Assembly (NCBI GenBank): GCA_947095535.1
Contig: OX352772.1
Span: forward strand, 106,247,672 to 106,311,671
From: Poecilobothrus nobilitatus
Lineage: Eukaryota > Arthropoda > Insecta > Diptera > Dolichopodidae
Direction of reading: 5' to 3'
DNA: 64,000 nt
Under the pieces are notes generated by a model, which had not been told where the DNA came from, made no database searches, and worked only from the letters and a program-made list of their open reading frames with translations. Shown piece after piece: positions 1 to 12,365 of this stretch (within the stretch, counting starts at the first letter, position 1; each line of letters opens with the position of its first letter). The translations under genes and the position numbers were made by a program.

Positions 1-1440
1 TACGAATTAAAGATCAGCTTATTTATTCCAGAAAAATTCTGAAAATATTTCAATTCCTTTTTATGAAAAAGCTTTAAATAATCAACATAGAGGATAACAG
101 ATTGAAGAGAGTCCTCGTTTATGAACTTATGGCGAGTTGACGTTTAGAGCTAGAAAGTTTTAATTTTCTTATTGGACAATTGACAAGTTTTAATTTTCTT
201 ATTAACTTGCGTGTGCTTTGGCAGGCTGTTTTTTTTTTTGTAATAATCTCAATCTTAGAATATGTTTCTTTGTACTAAAAAGTAGTTGAGACTAAATTGT
301 ATGGCATACGGACGGGAAAAATGCGGATAAAGGGAATGAGACGGTAATTGCGTCATAAATTTGTTAAGATTCGTCTTGAATTTATGCAAATTGTAAATTT
401 TGGAAACACAGAGGATGTAATAGCTTTTACATTTTTGCAGTTCTGACAACAAACGAATTGCTATAACCAGTAGAGTACCATTTAGGAAGTTCCACATAGT
501 AGGCATGAGCACTTGAGGCCCCTCTAGTGGTGCGGTGAACACAAAATATCTTTAAAAAAGAGAAAGAGATTCAATATTACGACGAATACCAAGAGAAGTA
601 AGACAAGCAGTCTCGACGGAGTCACCAATAAGACGACTAAGACGCGATGGCGCGTTTTCGATTCGATCGAGGTAATTCAATGAAGTAAGTGAGGCGCCAG
701 CCCATATATGGGAATTCTACTCCATATTGGCTCGTATATAAGCCTTATAGATATTAAGCAAGTCCTTGGATCAAAAATATGTCTCACACCTAAAGAGGAA
801 ACGTAAGCATTTAGCAGCACTTTTTGCTATATCAAAAATAAGATCATTCCATATCATTTTTTGATTTAGCTGCATGCCTAAAATGCTTAGGTTTCCTGAT
901 CGTTGCACAATATCATCCTGGAACCTCAGAGTAGGGTTACTATTCATTTTTTTTAGTGAGATCTGACAAGATTAAGTTTTGGTGGTATTAAACTCCGCTC
1001 TGTTGTTAGCATCCCAGTTAGCAATTATGGCTAAATCATGGTTGACCATGTTGAACATAGTAAGCTGTTCTGCATTGACGGCGGTGTTTGTGGCTTCTGA
1101 TTTCCTAGGAAATGCGTAAGATGCCACCGAGTGCTTTCGTCGGCGAAACTGTGGATTGGATTGAAGGTTGTAGATAAATGATCTTTGATAAAAATCTAAA
1201 GGAGAGTTGGGGCAAGGATGGTTCCTTGTGGAACACCAACATTTATTTGGAATTTGTCGGACGTGTAACCGTCGACTAGAACACGAATACAGCGATTCGA
1301 AAGAAAATCTTCAATACATTTACAGAAAGTAGTTCCAAGGCATGTAGCTTGACATTTGCTCAAAAGAGCACCGTGCTTGTATTCTCTTGCGAAGTCTGAT
1401 ATACTTATACTACATGATTTAAAATGGTTAAATATTAGTA
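1..1440 (-). mobile_element. Non-LTR retrotransposon RT remnant (Jockey/I-like)
   Basis: Read on the minus strand, this stretch gives broken pieces of a non-LTR reverse transcriptase: a V-P-x-G-T-I-L-A-P-like motif near 1200-1240, a fingers/palm-to-thumb region, and a C-terminal tail near 255-540 with M-W-N-F-L and Y-N-L-H-K-F-K-T-N-L. There are many stops and frame changes, so it is a dead fragment. The part around 1100-1400 resembles 13300-13700, including the stretch around the C-G-A-T-T-C-G-A-A-A-G sequence, so both belong to one family. The left end lies outside the window. The clade is inferred from overall motif feel. Confidence 0.6.
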
Positions 1441-2261
1441 AAATATATTAGTAAAAAAATAAAAAATATATGTATGTGTATATATATTTATATATATATA
1501 TGTATAAGCTAATCATAGCTTCATAAAATAAATATAATTACCTTTAAGTAGATTAGCTTTAGCTCAAGTAGATTTAGTTTTAGTTATAATATATTTTAAT
1601 AGTTGTAAATATGCCGGGAGCAAGTATATACTATTATATGATGCAAGCATTAGTGCTACTTAATTTAAAATATTTTATGTAACATTATCTATAAGAAATG
1701 TTACAATTTTGAATTACTGTCAGTTAGGCAAGACATAAATTATTCAGCCATTGTAATATTTGATTATGTTATTCTAAAATTGTCATATTTGTATTTATTA
1801 AATAAAAAAGCCTTTAAATAAAAAATAAAAAAAAAAAAAGGCTATTGATCATTAAATAAAAAAAAAAAACAAAGCAAAGGTAAACAAAATGTTTACACTT
1901 TGTAAAATAAAATAAAAAGAGAATTATTAAAATAGTTGGAAAGCTATAATAATAAAATAAAATAAACCAAAAAATGATGGACTGGATGGGTTGACTGCTG
2001 GCTGAAACTGGATATTGAGGTAATGTTTTTCATTTAGTTGTTACTAATGTGAAGAAGTATGGTTACATTTTTAGGTTTCACCATTCAATACTAAACATAT
2101 GTCATTTATATGTATAATTTATGATAATTAAAGTTCTATGTTTAAGCAGAAACTACTTTAACAATATTAACTATATTATTTAACTATATTAACTATAGAT
2201 AGCATCCCAATTTCCTATTATTAATGTCGAACGAATCCCCGCTAAGTAGAGAAGTTGTTTA

Positions 2262-2402
2262 AAGTTAAAATCAATTCTTTTTTTGAATTTTGTAAAACTA
2301 AAAGTAAAGTTAAGATTCAATCTTGAATTTTGTGAATTTAAAAGTAAAGTTAAGATCAATTGTTGAATTTTGTGAATTTAAAAGTAAAGTTAAGATTAAT
2401 TT
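2262..2402. repeat. Tandem repeat, about 55 bp x 3
   Basis: Three imperfect direct copies of a unit containing T-T-G-A-A-T-T-T-T-G-T followed by A-A-A-G-T-A-A-A-G-T-T-A-A-G-A-T. No function can be assigned. Confidence 0.6.
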
Positions 2403-2794
2403 TTTTTTTTGGAATCTTAAACTTTATGAATCTATCTTAAATTTAGAACATTTTATACTTATTAGTTAAACTTTTTTTGTGATAAATTAAAAAATTTGAA
2501 CTAAATTATGAATATTATGAATTTAGATTAATTTATGCTTAAAATATTATGTATTGAACAAAAAAAAAACTATTGAAAATATTTGAACATTGTAAATATT
2601 GTTATTGGCTATTTTTATATGAAATATAAATAAAACGAATGTAAAAAATTCTACATGGTAGAAAATAAATATAATTATGTTTTATTTTATTTAAAAACAA
2701 ATTAATTGTTGACTATTTTACAAACAAAAACAAATGTGAATAATTTTACCCCAACCTAACAATAAAATTCCTTCCATTCTTTATTAAATTCTTA

Positions 2795-2935
2795 TATTTT
2801 AATTGTAACAGAACTAATTTCTTTTTATTAAACTGTTATATTATAATTGTAACAGAACTAATTTCTTTCTTTCTCTATTTAACTCTTAATTATTATATTG
2901 TAATTGTAATAAACCAAAAATAATTTCTTTTTTGA
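2795..2935. repeat. Tandem repeat containing TAATTGTAACAGAACTAATTTC
   Basis: A unit built around TAATTGTAACAGAACTAA recurs twice exactly, and a third time in degenerate form, with a spacing of roughly 50-70 bp. It lies in AT-rich noncoding DNA. Confidence 0.5.
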
Positions 2936-4406
2936 TTAGTTAGTCGCTCATGGAAGGTTAATTTGAGCAAACATAATTTCTAGTACGAAAATAAATTATA
3001 ATTAAACAAAAAAAAAATACGGTTGTTATTTTTATATTTTATATTGTGAGGAGTAACAAAAAAAAAAAAAGAAACATTTCTTGTGTTAACTTGTGTAAAG
3101 GTGCCTTACGTATATTTTGAAAATACATATATTTAAATAAAATACAAGAGTGATTTAAAAAAAAAGGGGATTAACTAAGTGAAAAAATTACGAATTATTA
3201 CATTATTAATAATACTAAACAGTGAAATTTGGTTAAATGATTAACAGTGTACTTGAATAAACTGTAAACGTAGAAGACGCATAAAATATAAACGGTTGTC
3301 TTTACCCTAATTTATTATAAACTAATTAAATTTTACAAACCTTTTGCAACCTAATTCTTATTTTGGACTTGACATATTTACTTAAGCTCTAATAAATTAA
3401 ATAATAAATTAATATATATAATTAAAAGATAGTGACTCATTTTGGAACACATTCATCATCTGATAGCGGTACATTATAATTTAGTCATCTTATGCCTTAC
3501 TTGCTGTAAAAAAAAAAAAAAAAAAAACACATTACATTTAATCAACAGTCATATTGTTGGAAGGTGCTGTACACATACATTTGGTAACTGGTTTGGGTAA
3601 ACTGTATTTAATACTTAATAAAATTAATTTTTTTCAATGATATATCATTTATCATGAAACATTTTGGTACATTTTACTTCATATAAAAATAAGCAAATAT
3701 AATTTAATAAATAAAATTTTATTCAATATTTTTAGAGATTTTATTCAAAAACAAAATAAAATTTCAACAAATTTATTAGAAACACCATTATTTGCATGGT
3801 TTTTTTGTTGCTCATAAGCAAAGCTTCTTAAACATTGATGCTTTAGGTGGATAAGCTTCCGAAACATTGAAGCTATACTTAGTTGATAATTCATTATATG
3901 TTTGTTGTTGCTGATCATTAAGGATACATTGTTGCTATATTCATTGTTGACAATTTCCAGAAATAATGTTGTTATACGGATTCTGCTTGCTTTCCAGATA
4001 TTTAAACATGTTGCTAAATTATTGCTGTAACTTATTATAAAAATACTTATTTGATACATTGTACAACAGTACGAAACAATTAATTAGGAGCACCTAATTT
4101 ACTACACTTTGAATTGGTTGTTGTTGGAAAGGCGTTCTGCGGATTATTATTTATTATTATTTTTTGGTGAAAAATAAACAAAAATAAAATAAAAATTTGC
4201 CTGATAAAAATAATAATAAATTTTTTTTTATTCTATTTATTTTCTTGAATTTTTATGAATTATAATAAACTTTTATAGAGTTTTTACTTATATATTATAT
4301 ATTATTTTAAAGAAATTATATCGCATAAAAAATCAAAGCACATACTTATAATAGTTGCCCAATTAGATATTTGAAATTCTCGTAATAAAAATATTAACTA
4401 ATTTAT

Positions 4407-5262
4407 TTGCAGAAAAATTTTAATTATTTTGCACTTACATATAACTTAAATATAATGGAAAGGTTATTGGAACAACAAAACAGTTCTATTGCCAAGCTAC
4501 ATAAGACCATAAGAAACTTCAACAAAACTGGGTCAACTAGAAGTACTAAATTTTATTTAGAAAATCAGATAGCAGAAGCCCAGTTGCTGTGAGCAATTTT
4601 AAACAAAAGGGATGATGAACTTCAATCTTTAGCAAATGATGAAGAGAAGAAGATGTGCACATATTTTACCGATGATGAATTTTCTTCAACTGAAGAATCT
4701 TATTTTAATTTTATTTCGGACATGGGTGATTTGCTGGAAAAAATAGAAGTCGCAAAGCATCCGGAACAAAAGACCAGCGTTGCAGAATTAGAGGAAGCTA
4801 ATTATTCAGGTAAGTCAATTGGTTTACCTAAAATAAATATTCCTAAATTCGACGGTAAGTTTGAAAACTGACAATCGTTCAACGACTTATTTACCTCATA
4901 AATACATAATCGAGCAGATGTTCTCACAGTTAACAAACTTCATTACTTAAAGACTAATCTGACTGGGGAGGCCGACAAACTTTTAAGCCATCTTTCTGTT
5001 ACTGAATCCAATTATAAGGTAGCTTGGGAATTATTAAATAACAGATTTAATAACAAACGAGTTTTGATTAGTAATCACTTAACTAGATTTTTAGAACATC
5101 CCAAACTGTTCGTTGAAAATTCAACTACATTAAAGGCACTATTAGACGTTACCCGTGAGACAATGCATGCGTTGAAAATGTTAGGAACTGCAATTGATAA
5201 ATGGGACATGATAATTATTCATATAGTCACTCAGAAGTTTCCAAGAGCCACTATACAGCTAT
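4407..5262 (+). pseudogene. BEL/Pao gag (DUF1759-type) pseudogene
   Basis: One reading frame runs through the segment but is broken by stops at 4590-4592, 4869-4871 and near 4902. The frame gives the usual BEL gag features: a coiled N-terminus, L-P-K-I-N-I-P-K-F-D-G, L-H-Y-L-K-T-N-L-T-G-E-A and W-E-L-L-N-N-R-F-N-N-K-R. These match the DUF1759 region that precedes the protease in BEL/Pao polyproteins. After T-Q-K-F near 5240 the sequence jumps into the protease end in another frame, so the gag C-terminus is missing. Confidence 0.8.
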
Positions 5263-7323
5263 AAGAGCAATCCCTTTCTACAATTTCTTCGTGTCCGTTG
5301 GACAAACAAAATTAGGACCTAATCTTCCCACTTTACAAAAAACAATGCTGGGATGGATTGTTTCTGGAAAATTCAATTCACCTGTGCTATCAGATAAAGG
5401 AATCTCTCACAAGGTTGCATTAGAAACTCCTAATTTAGATTTAGATGAATCTCTTGACGATATTGTGCAAAAATTTTGGAAAATTGAAAATTTCTATTCC
5501 AACCCGTCTCCATTCACTGTTCAGCAACAATATTGTGAGGAGTTTTTTAACCTCAATACTTCTCGTTCACCCAATGGGCGGATTTTTGTTAAGTTACCGT
5601 TTAAGGATAATGTATATAAACTAGGTAACTCTTACAATATAGTACAAAGACGATTTTACAGCCTTGAAAAAAAAATAGATAAGAATCCTAAATTGAAAGT
5701 ACAATATTCTGAGTTTTTAAAAGAATTGAAGATCTGGATCATATGGAAATTGTTCCAAGCAATGATGAGAACTTAGTGAAATATTACTTACCTCATTATT
5801 GCGTGCTGAAACCAGACTCTTCATCTACAAAAATAAGAGTGGTCTTTGACGGAAGTTGTAAAACTACTACTAATATATCTTTAAACGACACACTCATGGT
5901 GGGGCCTACAGTGCAAGATGATTTGTACTCCATCATAATTCGTTTTCGATTTTATAAATATGCTTTAAAGGCCGATATCTGTAAAATGTGCCGTCAAGTT
6001 TACATAAATGAATCTGATTCCTACTATTAATGCATACTGCGGAGACCCAGTCAACAAGGAAAACTGAGAACTTATCGCCTTAAAACCGTGACTTATGGTA
6101 TAGCATCAGCCTCTTATTTAGCTACAAAATCGCTTGCATATCTAGCTCATCAAAATCAGAGCGCATATTCAGTCGGTTCTAAAATAATTGCTAATGATTT
6201 TTACGTTGACGACTTGCTTACGGGAGGTAAATCTCTAAGTGAAGTCAACTTAATCCGCTCAGAAATTAATTCAATCTTAGAATCAGCTGGCAAGGAGTTG
6301 AATAAGTGGTATTCAAATAACGAACCCTTTATGTTCAGTATAGATGAATGCACTCGCGAGAATCTCATTTTAATTGACTGTAATTCAATTATCAAAACTC
6401 TTGGCATAGCCTGGCAGCCACAAATAGATGAATTTCGTTACATATTATCGGATGATATAAATAAAGTAAAGAAAATTTCGAAACGAATGGTTCTGTCAAA
6501 TTTATCTCGTTTATTTGACCCAATAGGTTTAATAAATCCAGTTGTTGTAAAGGCAAACATTTTTATGCAGAAACTATGGCTACTCAAATTAGATTGGGAC
6601 GAATCGCTTCCGCTCGAGTTACATAACCAATGGCACAACTTTCTAAGCAGTTTCTCCCTGTTAAAAGACATTCGAATACTTCGGTTTGTGGTTAATACCG
6701 ATTCACATCACCATATTGAAATTCATGGATTTGCTAATGCTAGTTTGAGGGTATATAGAGCCTGCATTTACATTCGATCTATCGATTCTGATAAAAATAT
6801 TAACGTTCAGCTACTAACTGCTAAATCAAAGGTATCGCCCACTAAAACACAATCAATTCCAAGACTTGAGTTATGCGCTGCTTTGCTATTGGCTAATTTA
6901 TTCAAAAAGGTTTATCCAAGTGTAATACCTACCCCGCCGATTCATAATGTAATTTTTTGGAGTGACTCAGAAATCGTCCTTGATCAACTTACTTCTCACT
7001 CATCTAGGTTCAATGTTTTTGTGGCAAATAGAATATTCCAAATTCAAGAGCTTTCAGAAGGTATTAAATGGAGACATGTAAATTCTTCCTCCAATCCCGC
7101 AGATATTCTGTCCAGAGGAGCAACAGTGCAGGAATTATTAGATTCCAATTGGTTCAAGGGTCCAGATTTTTTACATAAGTCTTCGACTTCATGGCCTCCT
7201 GTAAAAATAAAGCATACTAAAATTGAGTTACCAGATCTTCGTGTTAAAGAAACCTTATCCCTCTTAGCATCACAGTGTGATCAAAATGATCTTCTAAACA
7301 TAATTAATCAATTCAGCGATTAG
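5201..7323 (+). pseudogene. BEL/Pao pol pseudogene (protease end, RT, RNase H)
   Basis: The first part ends the aspartic protease region (V-G-Q-T-K-L-G-P then L-Q-K-T-M-L-G-W-I-V-S-G). The RT follows with V-F-D-G-S and the catalytic box F-Y-V-D-D-L-L near 6200. A frame change near 5750 and a TAA at 6028-6030 interrupt it. From 6088 there is a long open stretch of 411 residues covering the RT palm and thumb and an RNase H-like domain ending in N-P-A-D-I-L-S-R-G. The first RNase H acidic residue, normally Asp in G-F-x-D-A-S, reads Asn here (G-F-A-N-A-S), so that activity would be lost as well. Confidence 0.85.
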
Positions 7324-7740
7324 GACAAAATAATCAACATTGTCGCATATCTAATAAGATTCATCAACAGTTGTCGTAACACCAATTCAAAACACCGGGT
7401 CTCGATTATCTTGACAGCTGAAGAACGAGACTATGCTTTATTAAAGATAATATAATTGATTCAACAAATTGAATTTGTTAATGAAATTACCTGTTTGAAA
7501 CAAAATGCGCAGGTATCGCTCAAAAGCAATATTAGAAATTTTAACCCTTTCATAGATTCAGAGCACGGTATTACATTACTAAAGGTTGGCGGAAGATTGA
7601 GAAATGCTGATATTTCGTATTCGTGAAAACATCCTATTTTATTGCCAAAAAATAATAAATTTGTATTCTTATTAACACAAAAATTTCATTTTAGAAGTAT
7701 GCATGCAGGTCCTCAAGCGCTTCTTGCTTTCTTGCAAATA
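7324..7740 (+). pseudogene. BEL/Pao integrase N-terminus, fragment
   Basis: Following the RNase H stop, broken frames carry an integrase zinc-binding-like region, with L-L-T-Q-K-F-H-F and S-M-H-A-G-P-Q-A-L-L-A near 7670-7735. The catalytic core is absent because the element ends at 7740. Family membership is by position and motif only. Confidence 0.6.
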
Positions 7741-8720
7741 TAATATATATTTTATATTTTATTTTAAATCTATATATTATATTTAATTTATTTATTTATT
7801 ACAAAACTTATATATATTTCGGCATCAGTCATCACTGCCGTCATCAGGATGAATACAATGTAATACTAATAATAATAATACAGTATATAATATTTTGTCA
7901 CAACTATGTCGCTAAATTCTTTAGCTGTTCTGTTAATGAAACCTAATATTTTATTTGCCTTTGAATCTAATTGCTCATAGTGAAGATTAAAATTAAGTTT
8001 ATTATCAAGAAGAATTTCTAAATATGTAATGCTAACAACTCTTTCGAGAGTTACGTTGTCTGTTTTGCAGTCGTATATTAAAGAAAATCGTTTTCGTGTA
8101 AAGCTAATAATGTTACATTTCTGTATGTTGAGTTCCAATTTACTTGACGTGCACCAAACCTGTTACACTGATAAGATTGATTGAAGTATACTTTGAATTG
8201 ATTGATTGAAGCATCAGAATTATCTTTAACAACTTGATATATTTTTAGGTCATCAGCAAAAGAAATCTGAGGTATATTGCTTAGATATTCCGAAAGATCT
8301 GAAATAAATACGTTAAACAGAAGTGAGTCTAAATGACTTCCTTACGGAACACCGAAAGTAACCCCGATTCTGTTGGATAATATAACTTGAAATTTAACAT
8401 TTGGAGTTCTTTCTAAAAGATAAGAGTTAAGTCACTCAAGAAATGAATCCGAAATGCCAAAAATTGATAGTTTGTTAGTAAAGTGAACTGATCTACACGA
8501 TCGAAAGCTTTGCTAAAATCAGTGTAAATTGCTTCAACTTAGTATCTTTTCTCCATTCGATTCAGGATTTCAGATATATAAAGCATAAGGTTCGTTGTAG
8601 GTTCGAGTAGTGCTGTTTTCTGAAACCATGTTGTTGTTCATTGAGTTTTGCATTTATGATAGGAGTAATTCTATCAACGACAATTGTTTTTACAATCTTA
8701 ATTTTAATAATACAATATGA
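7741..8720 (-). mobile_element. Non-LTR RT fragment with chimeric 3' end, copy a
   Basis: The minus strand gives a CR1/Jockey-like RT in pieces: I-S-F-A-D-D-L-K-I-Y near 8250, G-V-P near 8345 and the thumb part at 7866-8138. Where the RT should continue, the frame runs into a TAT triplet repeat and then a 3' UTR with a hairpin-like C-C-T-G-A-T-G-A-C-G-G-C-A-G. The same junction occurs at 11817, so it is a property of the family and not a local accident. Dead, with stops and frameshifts. Confidence 0.65.
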
Positions 8721-8819
8721 TATAATTCTAGATTTATTAATTTAATGTAAAGTAATCTATTGCTTAATTAATTAGTAGCAATATACAAGGTTAGTTGTTG
8801 AAGTTGATTGACAAAGCAA

Positions 8820-10800
8820 AGGTTAATTTTTTTTTCTTTGGGTAAGGATGGTGAGAATCATCGAAAGATACTCTATGCAACACAGTTTTGTGAAACTTTA
8901 ACTCACTAAACACACCAGCTCGTCTTGAAATATTAAAACTAAGTCTGAAAGACTAACCATTCATTTTGCATTAACTTTTATAGATCTACTGGAATTACAG
9001 ATCTCCGTTAATGTAATCTGCGTTTATCGCTAAATCTAGTGGCCTAGTTGTATTAAGCCTTCGAATGGCATTTTAGATGTTTCTAGATGTAAAGTAATCT
9101 AGAATTTCGACCTAGAAGCCAAAACATTTGTTTGTATTTTGATTCAAACGATTAATTTCTTCTTGTCGTGCTCTTTCCATCTCAGCTTGACATCTAATAT
9201 CATTCCTAGTTATATTGTCTTGTTTTCTTGGGATATATTTCCATGGCTGGGGGATTTTGTACGATTTTATTAGTAAAATTTACTTGAATAGATTTAAGTT
9301 CATTAAGCTTAATTTTCCATGTTTTGGTCCACAAAAAAGCTTATTGCTTGCTTTTTATAATTTGTCTGTAGCCTCGTCAATATTGGATACTACTGCCATT
9401 ATTGCAGAATCGTCAGCAAATGTTGCTACAGTTATATTGTCTATTCTTGGTAAATCTCTGGTATACAGCAAATATAATATAGGACCAAATATACTACCTT
9501 GAGGCACACCTGCTTTGATTTCTTTAAGTGTAGAAAACTCCTCATCCCGTTTAATTCTAAACAATATATCAGTCAAGTATGATGAGAGTATATCTACATA
9601 TTGTTTAGGTAGTATTTTTCTTAGTTAATAAATTAAGCCTTCATGCCAATTATTGAATGCCTGAGCTACTTCTAGAGTGATCGTAGAGCATATTTGCTTT
9701 TCTTCTAAAGCTTTTTCAATTATATCTATAATTCTATGCACTTGATCAATAGTGGAATGTTTTTCTCTAAATCCAAACAGATAGTTTAGAATTATATTCC
9801 TTCTTTCTATATTTCTACTTTCATTCTACTTAAAAGAATGAAACCTTTTTAATAATAATGTCTCAAAAACCTTTGACATTATCGATAAGAGAGAAATTGG
9901 TCTATAAAATTTTGATTCGTTTGCAGGCTTTCCAGGCTCAAATATCATAATTATTTCTGCCACCCTCCAACAATGGGGTACATAATTTAATCAAATATAT
10001 ATGTTAACATTGTTAGACCATTTTTCGGAAGTTGTTTTAATACTTCCGCCATTATTAAATCAAAAGCCGCTGCTTTTTTCAATTTGAAGCTTTTAATTTA
10101 ATCAACCAATTCCATTTGGGAGATTGGTGCAATGACATTCTCTTTCTGTCTAACGTCATTTTCAATGTAAGGGTTAATGCTATTAAGTGTGCATTGCATG
10201 TACATGTGATCTGACTGAGTCAACCCGCTATGCAGGGCTGGTTGCTTCCTTCTGAATGGTGTATAGATGTTTTTTCATTCTGTTGAATCGTTCTATTATC
10301 GGTTGATTTTTTATTTCAGCAGCTAACTGAATTTGTTAAAGAGTACAATAGCGGATGCTAGTAGACTCTTCCTTATGTATTCATATCTTGTTAGAGGTGT
10401 AATAATTTGATTAACCGTTTTTGTTTCATAGTTGTATATCTTCATGAGTTAGTATTTGAACTTGCGTTTTAATAAATTTATTCTTTATTTTATAAATATT
10501 TTTCGCTTTTTCCATCTCTGGCTATACATTGCCTTCTTATCCTCTTTCCAGTCAAAGTTTCAGAGTCTCCTTAGTACCATGTGAAGTATGCACACTTTTT
10601 ACAATGTAATTCGGAGAAATGACCCAGTATATTATGTTGTATCTCACATGTGACAAGATATGGGCGTTGAATGTTAAGTTAGATGATTGATTTGTTAATT
10701 TTATCCCTGATCTTTTCATTGTTCGCTGTTATCTTGTTGTAAAAGTTGTTGATAAGTTTTTCTTATCTCAGATTGTCTGCACGTATTAATACTAGATATT
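8820..10800 (-). mobile_element. Jockey-like non-LTR RT remnant
   Basis: The minus strand shows a degenerate RT closely related to the copy at 52757-54358: K-A-G-V-P-Q-G-S-I-F-G-P and T-F-A-D-D-S-A-I-M-A near 9410-9510, and D-R-I-I-like linker motifs farther up. Stops and indels are frequent. The lower end (about 8825-8900) is a poly-T run plus a 3' UTR with A-T-C-G-A-A-A-G-A-T-A, as in the 52600 copy. The upper end is vague, near 10700-10800. Confidence 0.65.
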
Positions 10801-10959
10801 TATTTTTTGATATGATTTTTGATTTGATTTTGATTTTTTTTTATTACTTATTTGATCGATGAAATGATTTTTTTATTACTTATTTGATTCAATATGAAAT
10901 TTTTTTTAATTAAGAATTCACATTCAGTAGATCGCACTAAAGTACGATAACTTTTCTTT

Positions 10960-11260
10960 ACCATAGCTAATAAGAAAATGTTTTACATCCAGTCCATCAG
11001 AATTATGGCAAAAATATAAAGATTGTATGACAGAAAACCTTTTAAATCGCATGCTTTCAAATACGTTCAATCATAACTTACAATTCACAACAGATATGAC
11101 GTTTAATCAAACATTCATTTTAAATGAAGATATTTCTTTATCAATTGCAAACAAAACATTATCACAATTAGGATTAACAGTGTCCAATCGTTTAGTAAAT
11201 GATATCACTAATATTGAAATCCAACGCGAACAAAACTTTGATATAAATTTATTAAATTAA
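10960..11260 (+). pseudogene. Helitron-type helicase fragment (probable)
   Basis: A short open stretch from about 11000 to 11260 encodes W-Q-K-Y-K-D-C-M-T-E-N, then I-L-N-E-D-I-S-L, L-S-Q-L-G-L-T and Q-R-E-Q-N-F-D-I-N. The pattern (a 'lacking-start' segment joining helicase motifs, ending in R-E-x-N-F/Y-D) resembles the region between the conserved helicase motifs of insect Helitrons. No Rep domain, Walker motif or Helitron end is visible nearby. An unrelated protein cannot be excluded. Confidence 0.4.
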
Positions 11261-11690
11261 TATTTTTATTTTTTATTGAGCAAAACCTAAACAAGGTCAT
11301 ACAAAACAATCACTTAGAACTGAAGTTTTAATAACTTAAATCTAAAAAGAGGTTAATTTATTATTGTTATTATTATTTTTTATTTCAACTAGATTTTCAA
11401 TTTAATTTTATATACATATGAATCACTCAGATAAAAAAAAAAGTATTAACAAAAAAAAAAATGAATATGATATCTGTTCATATGTTCATACATACAGTGA
11501 CAAACGATTTAAAATTTTATATATTAATTTTTGTAACATATTAAATGTAATTGGCTATCTTATTATTAAGCAAAAGTAAAAATGAAAAAATTAATTTTTT
11601 CCTTTAACATTACTTAAACGTTAGGTTTATTGAGTAAAAAATTATTTTTTATTTATACTTTTTGTCCACAAAATAATTTTATTAATATTT
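11261..11690. other. AT-rich noncoding stretch
   Basis: Only AT-rich sequence with homopolymer runs; nothing coding and no recognisable repeat ends. Confidence 0.6.
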
Positions 11691-12365
11691 TATTTTATAA
11701 TTTTATATTTTATTTTAAATCTATATATTATATTTAATTTATTTATTTATTACAAAACCTATATATATTTCGGCATCAGTCATCACTGCCGTCATCAGGA
11801 TGAATACAATGTAATACTAATAATAATAATACAGTATATAATATTTTGTCACAACTATGTTACTAAATTCTTTAGCTGTTCTGTTAATGAAACTTAATAT
11901 TTTATTAACCTTTGAATCTAATTGGTCATATTGAAAATTAAAATTAAGTTTATTATCAAGAAGAATTTCTAAATATGTAATGCTAACAACTCTTTCGAGA
12001 GTTACGTTGTCTGTTTTGCAGTGGTATATTAAAGAAAATCGTTTTCGTGTAAAGCTAATAACGTTAAATTTCTGTATGTTGAGTTCCAATTTACTTGACG
12101 TGCACCAAGCCTGTTACACTGATAAGCTTGATTGAAGTATATCTGCATCAGAATTATCTTATCAAATAACTTCAGTATAGTCGAAAGGATTGCTATACCT
12201 CGATAGTTTTCAACCGATGCTCTATCGCCTTTTTTGAAGATTTATATAGTAGAGATATATATAGATATATATAGTAGTGTTAGTAAAAAGATTATCAGCG
12301 AGGTTAACCATCACTCTATCATATGCATTTGAAAATACAAGATCTAACTAGTTGTTATTACTATT
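11691..12365 (-). mobile_element. Non-LTR RT fragment with chimeric 3' end, copy b
   Basis: This is near-identical to the fragment at 7741-8138 over the 3' UTR, the TAT repeat and about 90 codons of RT thumb. Beyond about 12160 it changes to a different RT piece on the same strand, with F-K-K-G-D-R-A-S-V-E-N-Y-R-G-I-A-I-L-S near 12195-12240, which is the fingers region of a non-LTR RT. The junction may be an internal deletion or a second fragment. Confidence 0.6.

Larger units (their letters stand above)
1441..4406. other. AT-rich noncoding stretch
   Basis: I see no coding sequence here. It holds a TA-rich microsatellite (about 1465-1505), A-rich runs at 1800-1930 that may be the tail of a plus-strand retroposon, short tandem repeats at 2262-2402 and 2800-2930, and homopolymers. 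A minus-strand open stretch at 3745-4059 has no recognisable domain. I could not define an LTR for the BEL/Pao remnant that follows. Confidence 0.6.
4407..7740 (+). mobile_element. BEL/Pao LTR retrotransposon remnant, internally deleted
   Basis: The coding order gag, protease end, reverse transcriptase, RNase H, integrase zinc region is that of BEL/Pao elements. Several in-frame stops and one large internal deletion (gag zinc region and protease core missing around 5240-5280) show it is dead. It stops at 7740, where an unrelated non-LTR 3' end begins. I could not identify LTRs or a primer site, so it is probably truncated at both ends. Confidence 0.85.

Noticed and set aside
3745..4059. A minus-strand 104-residue open frame before the BEL element
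   Set aside because: No recognisable domain or neighbour; may be LTR or spacer sequence. Not supported as a gene.
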